The notes beneath the pieces are model-generated. The model did no database searches, had not been told where the DNA came from, and worked only from the letters and a program-made list of their open reading frames with translations. From Ignavibacteriales bacterium (GTDB lineage Bacteria > Bacteroidota > Ignavibacteria > Ignavibacteriales > Ignavibacteriaceae): a stretch of DNA of 8,862 nucleotides. A program made the position numbers and the translations under genes. Below, piece by piece: positions 6,224-8,862 of this stretch; the stretch's first letter is position 1; each line of letters opens with the position of its first letter. The stretch lies in NCBI GenBank assembly GCA_020061995.1, contig JAGUXE010000396.1, forward strand, positions 1-8,862, in the 5' to 3' direction.

Positions 6224-6797
6224 AGAGTTCGGGAATTTTCTCGATGAACTACTCGCAGAAGCTGAACAGAATGAGGAGTTGCAAACAGAGAGTTATTTTG
6301 ATTTACAGCTTATTCAGTTGAGGGAAATTAAATCTCAGATAACCAACAACTTCTCAGAAGCAGAAAAAGAGATAAAAATCATTAACGATTGGGTAATCAG
6401 AAAAAACTTAGTTCTTCAAGAAAGGATGAAGTTTATAGAATTGAGACTTGAGACGTTTATCAAAGAGAGGAATGTAAAAACCCTCGACCTACCAAACGGA
6501 GTGCTAAAGCTTCACAAAAAACCGGATAAGGTTGAGATTACCGATTTAGAACTCTTTCTGAAGAATGCAAAACCGGAAATGTTATCTATTATACCCGAAA
6601 CTATTAAACCCGACTTGAATAAAATTAAGTCATACGTAAAAACACATCTCTCCCCTCCTCTTGGAATATCAATAACCAAAGGGAAGGAGGAGTTTTCATA
6701 TAAACTAATCGAAAGAGAGGAGATTAAAGAATATGCCGGAACGGAAGAAATTGGAGTTGGTTCTGAATCAACCAACCCTCTTAGAGCTGTTGTATGA
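6210..6797 (+). CDS. Gam-like host-nuclease inhibitor family protein
   Basis: This 195-residue protein resembles the Mu Gam / host-nuclease inhibitor Gam family, which binds DNA ends and shields phage DNA from host exonucleases. After an acidic N-terminus comes a long predicted helical region (about 34-88) with INDWV (58-62) and FIELRLETFIKERN (75-88). The typical segment LDLPNGVLKLHKKPDKVEI (92-110) then leads into a C-terminal part with KPDLNKIKSYV (133-143) and FSYKL (162-166), also common in the family. GGAGGGA lies immediately before the ATG, supporting the start. It overlaps the membrane peptide upstream by 14 bases and the OB-like gene downstream by 65 bases. A Gam homologue next to a small putative ssDNA-binding protein points to a phage recombination or DNA-protection module. 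The Gp157 family is a weaker alternative. Confidence 0.75.
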   Translation: MNQIEEFGNFLDELLAEAEQNEELQTESYFDLQLIQLREIKSQITNNFSEAEKEIKIINDWVIRKNLVLQERMKFIELRLETFIKERNVKTLDLPNGVLKLHKKPDKVEITDLELFLKNAKPEMLSIIPETIKPDLNKIKSYVKTHLSPPLGISITKGKEEFSYKLIEREEIKEYAGTEEIGVGSESTNPLRAVV

Positions 6798-7170
6798 TAA
6801 GCCACAGATTGGTAACTCACAGTACGGTGAGTATTATCTATATTCCGTACGAAACGGTGACGGAGCTACAGAATACTCATACTTTGCACCGCCGGAAGTT
6901 CATGATAAGCTCAAGGAGTTAAAGAGAGGAACTAAAATTATCATTACTAAATCAGCCGAGCAGAAAGGGAATAAAATAGTTACTAAGTATGATATTAATC
7001 CGGAGAAGAAGGAAGAAGTTATTGAAAATATTGATTCGTTCTCCGATAACTATTATGAGTTGATGCTGAAGTCTTGTCGTGATGCGGTAAAAATACAGAA
7101 CGAACTTGGAGGGCTAATGGATGCGAAGTCTGTTGCAGTAACTCTCTTCATTGCAAGGAGCAGAATGTAA
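6733..7170 (+). CDS. Small phage-type protein, possible OB-fold ssDNA-binding protein
   Basis: This 145-residue protein has an N-terminal beta-rich segment, LNQPTLLELLYDKPQIG (11-27), then YGEYYLYSVRNGD (31-43), FAPPEVHDKLKELKRGTKI (51-69) and a KKG-type strand pair. The pattern resembles small phage proteins with an OB-like fold that sit beside recombination genes. The C-terminal part is helical (about 102-143) and ends TLFIARSRM. The start at 6733 has AGGAG 10 bases upstream. The conserved-looking N-terminal motif lies within the 65-base overlap with the Gam-like gene, so the overlap appears genuine. Single-stranded DNA binding is inferred from fold impression and context, not from a diagnostic motif. 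It is the last gene of the overlapping run; a structured inverted repeat begins directly after its stop. Confidence 0.65.
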   Translation: MPERKKLELVLNQPTLLELLYDKPQIGNSQYGEYYLYSVRNGDGATEYSYFAPPEVHDKLKELKRGTKIIITKSAEQKGNKIVTKYDINPEKKEEVIENIDSFSDNYYELMLKSCRDAVKIQNELGGLMDAKSVAVTLFIARSRM

Positions 7171-7264
7171 TCAAACAAAAAGAGGTTTTGATAGGAGTCA
7201 AATTAAAAGCGGACCGGATGTTAGTTACATCATACAAAGTGCCACGCTGCCTCTTTTTGATTGA
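7171..7264. repeat. 94-bp inverted-repeat element, possible structured RNA
   Basis: The ends TCAAACAAAAAGAGG (7171-7185) and CCTCTTTTTGATTGA (7250-7264) pair at 14 of 15 positions. Inside are two further hairpins: TTTGA/TCAAA (7187-7191 with 7198-7202, loop TAGGAG) and GATGT/ACATC (7217-7221 with 7227-7231, loop TAGTT). AGCG/CGCT (7208-7211 with 7245-7248) can enclose the second. The result is a branched fold closed by a long stem. It starts immediately after the stop of the preceding gene. The 64-base interior and the T-run buried in the stem make it unlike a simple terminator. It may be a non-coding RNA, a regulatory leader for the gene at 7318, or a small palindromic mobile repeat. Confidence 0.5.
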
Positions 7265-7317
7265 ACGAATTAGAGATAATTAATTATTTTTAAATATCAT
7301 TTTTCTAGGGGATAAAC

Positions 7318-7740
7318 ATGACCTACGATCTAAACAGATTTCTAAAAGCTCAAGAAATCAGTTACAATAACGCATTCTCAGAAATAAAACTCGGCAAGAA
7401 AACTTCTCATTGGATCTGGTTTGTCTTTCCTCAAATCAAAGGGTTAGGGTTTAGTGATATTGCTAAATTATATGCAATCCAAGACCTTGATGAAGCTAAG
7501 GCTTACTTAAACCACCCGATTCTCGGTGTTAGATTAATCGGTATTACAAATGAGCTTCTTAAACATGAAGGATTAACTGCAAACTCAATATTCGGTAATC
7601 CCGATGATTTGAAACTCCACTCTTCCATGACTCTTTTCTCTCAAGTAGATGATTCCGAAGAAAAGCTTTTTATGAAGGTTATAGATAAGTTCTTCAACGG
7701 TTACTTGGATAATAAAACTCTTAAGATTATTGGTAAGTAA
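7318..7740 (+). CDS. DUF1810 family protein
   Basis: This 140-residue protein matches DUF1810 along its full length. Family signatures are RFLKAQ (7-12), the strongly conserved SHWIWFVFPQIKGLGFS (30-46), EAKAYLNHPILGVRL (58-72), IFGNPDDLKLHSSMTLFSQV (87-106) and the end FFNGYLDNKTLKIIG. The family is widespread in bacteria as a short stand-alone soluble protein; I know of no firmly established biochemical role. AGGGGA precedes the ATG. The next gene begins 24 bases after its stop, so the two probably form one transcript. It follows the inverted-repeat element at 7171-7264 rather than the phage-like run, and may belong to a different transcription unit. Confidence in the family is high and in the function nil. 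Confidence 0.9.
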   Translation: MTYDLNRFLKAQEISYNNAFSEIKLGKKTSHWIWFVFPQIKGLGFSDIAKLYAIQDLDEAKAYLNHPILGVRLIGITNELLKHEGLTANSIFGNPDDLKLHSSMTLFSQVDDSEEKLFMKVIDKFFNGYLDNKTLKIIGK

Positions 7741-7763
7741 ACAAAAAAAAAGAAAGGGACTCC

Positions 7764-8582
7764 ATGAACTTACAACTGAAGAAAGATTTAGCCCCCGGTT
7801 ATGAAAAGTTTTTTGAATCAAATAATCTTGAAATAAAAACAAAGAAGTTCTCTGACTTCGCCGCTCTTAAGGATTTAGTTGCCGATGGTAAAAAGCATTT
7901 AACCGAATTAACTCCGATTCAATATATAGGAGATACTAAGTTTGATTTGAGTTATCATAAGTGTATCAGATTCCTCTCGATTCAAGAAGAGACTCTTATC
8001 AAGGGAATAAAAAGAGATGAGAATATCGAATCATTCAAACATCTGTTAAATGTTTACTTGGATGAAGTAGAGTATGATTATGCCTATAAAGCTATGCCGG
8101 CTTACATGAAAAGAAGATATATAAAAGGAAGTGTATCATTTATAACATCCAACTTCGGACATCCGGAGCATTCGGGGTCAAATTGTATTCACATACATTT
8201 AGTACCTACTGAAATTGGTCAAGTGGCTGCTGTATTTACACCCGGTATCGTTTTAAGTACCGGAGTTACATCAGAGCAAGTAAATGCAGTATTGGAGAAG
8301 GGGGAGAAAGTAAATGTATTTGCGATACCGGATAAAGCAAAGATGGTTGTAATTATCGTTGACCGTTCGAAAGATACTGTCGATGGGATACTTGAGTTAG
8401 CAAAGGAGAAAGCCTCGATGGCAAATAACCCGTTACTCGTTTTTCAAGGAGCAATCTCATTATACAAAGGACTATTTGAACCGGAAGAGCATTTTAGAGG
8501 GATAATGAAATTAGGCATAAACGCCTCAGTCTTCTTTCCCAAAATATCTGATTTAGAAAGGGTCAAGGCATTGTTGGAGTAA
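7764..8582 (+). CDS. Unrecognised 272-residue protein with a His cluster
   Basis: I do not recognise this family. The protein has no signal peptide and no clear membrane segment, so it is probably cytoplasmic. The most striking part is the middle, FGHPEHSGSNCIHIHLVP (131-148), where H133, H136, C141, H143 and H145 could form a metal site. It is followed by alternating strands and helices: VAAVFTPGIVLSTGV, KVNVFAIP and KMVVIIVDRS. The C-terminal third contains NNPLLVFQGAISLYKGLFEPEEHFRG, here noted at about 222-247. AAAGGGA lies shortly before the ATG at 7764. The gene sits 24 bases behind the DUF1810 gene and is probably co-transcribed with it. Base composition is ordinary for the window. An enzyme is possible, but nothing seen identifies a reaction. 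Confidence 0.8.
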   Translation: MNLQLKKDLAPGYEKFFESNNLEIKTKKFSDFAALKDLVADGKKHLTELTPIQYIGDTKFDLSYHKCIRFLSIQEETLIKGIKRDENIESFKHLLNVYLDEVEYDYAYKAMPAYMKRRYIKGSVSFITSNFGHPEHSGSNCIHIHLVPTEIGQVAAVFTPGIVLSTGVTSEQVNAVLEKGEKVNVFAIPDKAKMVVIIVDRSKDTVDGILELAKEKASMANNPLLVFQGAISLYKGLFEPEEHFRGIMKLGINASVFFPKISDLERVKALLE

Positions 8583-8778
8583 GGGTGCTTTTACTGCTTG
8601 CGTTTATATCGAATAAACTCATTTAGAATTAAGTGATCACGATAAAATATACTATAAATCTCTTATTTTTATAAATATGTTTTCCATAATTAAAATAGTT
8701 ACATGGGTTCTAGCAATTTGAACAATGAATAAATATTTGTCGACCTAAATTTTTGAATTGAATGGAGTTATAAAACAA

Positions 8779-8862
8779 ATGGACAAAAGAAAAAATGATA
8801 TACAAGAAAAACTCAGAAGTTTTATCAAAAATAATGGGAAGAAAATTTTTAGCGACCTGGCA
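8779..8862 (+). CDS. Start of a gene cut by the window end
   Basis: An ATG at 8779 opens a frame that stays open for 28 codons to the window end. GGAG lies 11 bases upstream. The visible residues begin MDKRKNDIQEKLR and end KKIFSDLA, a charged helical start. The 196-base AT-rich stretch before it has no other good ORF and may hold its promoter. Too little is present to name a family. Confidence 0.5.
   Translation, partial: MDKRKNDIQEKLRSFIKNNGKKIFSDLA

Noticed and set aside
6794..6797. ATGA as the start of the gene after the Gam-like gene
   Set aside because: The frame opened there is not that of the OB-like protein and soon stops; the upstream ATG at 6733 contains the conserved-looking N-terminus.
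6512..6820. 102-residue - strand ORF
   Set aside because: It is antisense to the Gam-like and OB-like genes, which have clear Shine-Dalgarno sites and family-like motifs.
7171..7264. Simple intrinsic terminator or small transposon
   Set aside because: The loop is 64 bases and the T-run is inside the stem, so it is not a standard terminator; no convincing target-site duplication flanks it.
8634..8641. Palindrome GTGATCAC before the last partial gene
   Set aside because: It is only 8 bases, easily a chance event, and no matching promoter boxes were found.

Overview
This is an AT-rich, densely coding bacterial or phage-like window. Most genes have clear Shine-Dalgarno sequences, and many overlap end to end. 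No rRNA, tRNA, transposase, integrase or capsid gene is visible, so the host cannot be named from sequence alone. The gene types fit an accessory region (prophage, plasmid or integrated element). The style of the DnaE halves, the codon use and the SD use loosely suggest the Bacteroidota/Ignavibacteria/Chlorobi side of bacteria. That placement is a weak inference.

Left part (188-3600): two head-to-head genes together make one DNA polymerase III alpha subunit (DnaE). The + strand gene carries the PHP domain and the palm, including all three catalytic aspartates. The - strand gene carries the fingers, helix-hairpin-helix and OB domains. They diverge from an 80-bp spacer that holds a 20-bp dyad (1879-1898), a good candidate for a shared operator. 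No intein sequence is present, so the halves would have to assemble non-covalently.

Middle part (3692-5949): a three-gene + strand cassette encodes a phiEco32-type amidoligase (COOH-NH2 ligase type 2), a protein with four CxxC pairs in its N-terminus and an unrecognised C-terminus, and a stand-alone class II glutamine amidotransferase with a C-terminal zinc ribbon. A plausible job is glutamine-fed amide-bond formation on an unknown substrate. From about 3600 to about 5640 the + strand is C-rich and G-poor, the opposite of the other genes, so this block may have a separate origin.

Right-middle part (5942-7170): a tightly overlapping string encodes a ribbon-helix-helix protein, a 23-residue cationic peptide, a 26-residue single-span membrane peptide, a Gam-like host-nuclease inhibitor and a small phage-type protein that looks like an OB fold. 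This resembles a phage early or recombination operon. Right after it lies a 94-bp unassigned inverted-repeat element (7171-7264) that can fold into a branched RNA.

Right part (7318-8862): a DUF1810 protein, an unrecognised 272-residue protein with a histidine cluster, a gene-free AT-rich gap (8583-8778) in which I see no clear signal, and the start of one more gene cut by the window end. Bases 1-187 are AT-rich and hold no gene I can support.
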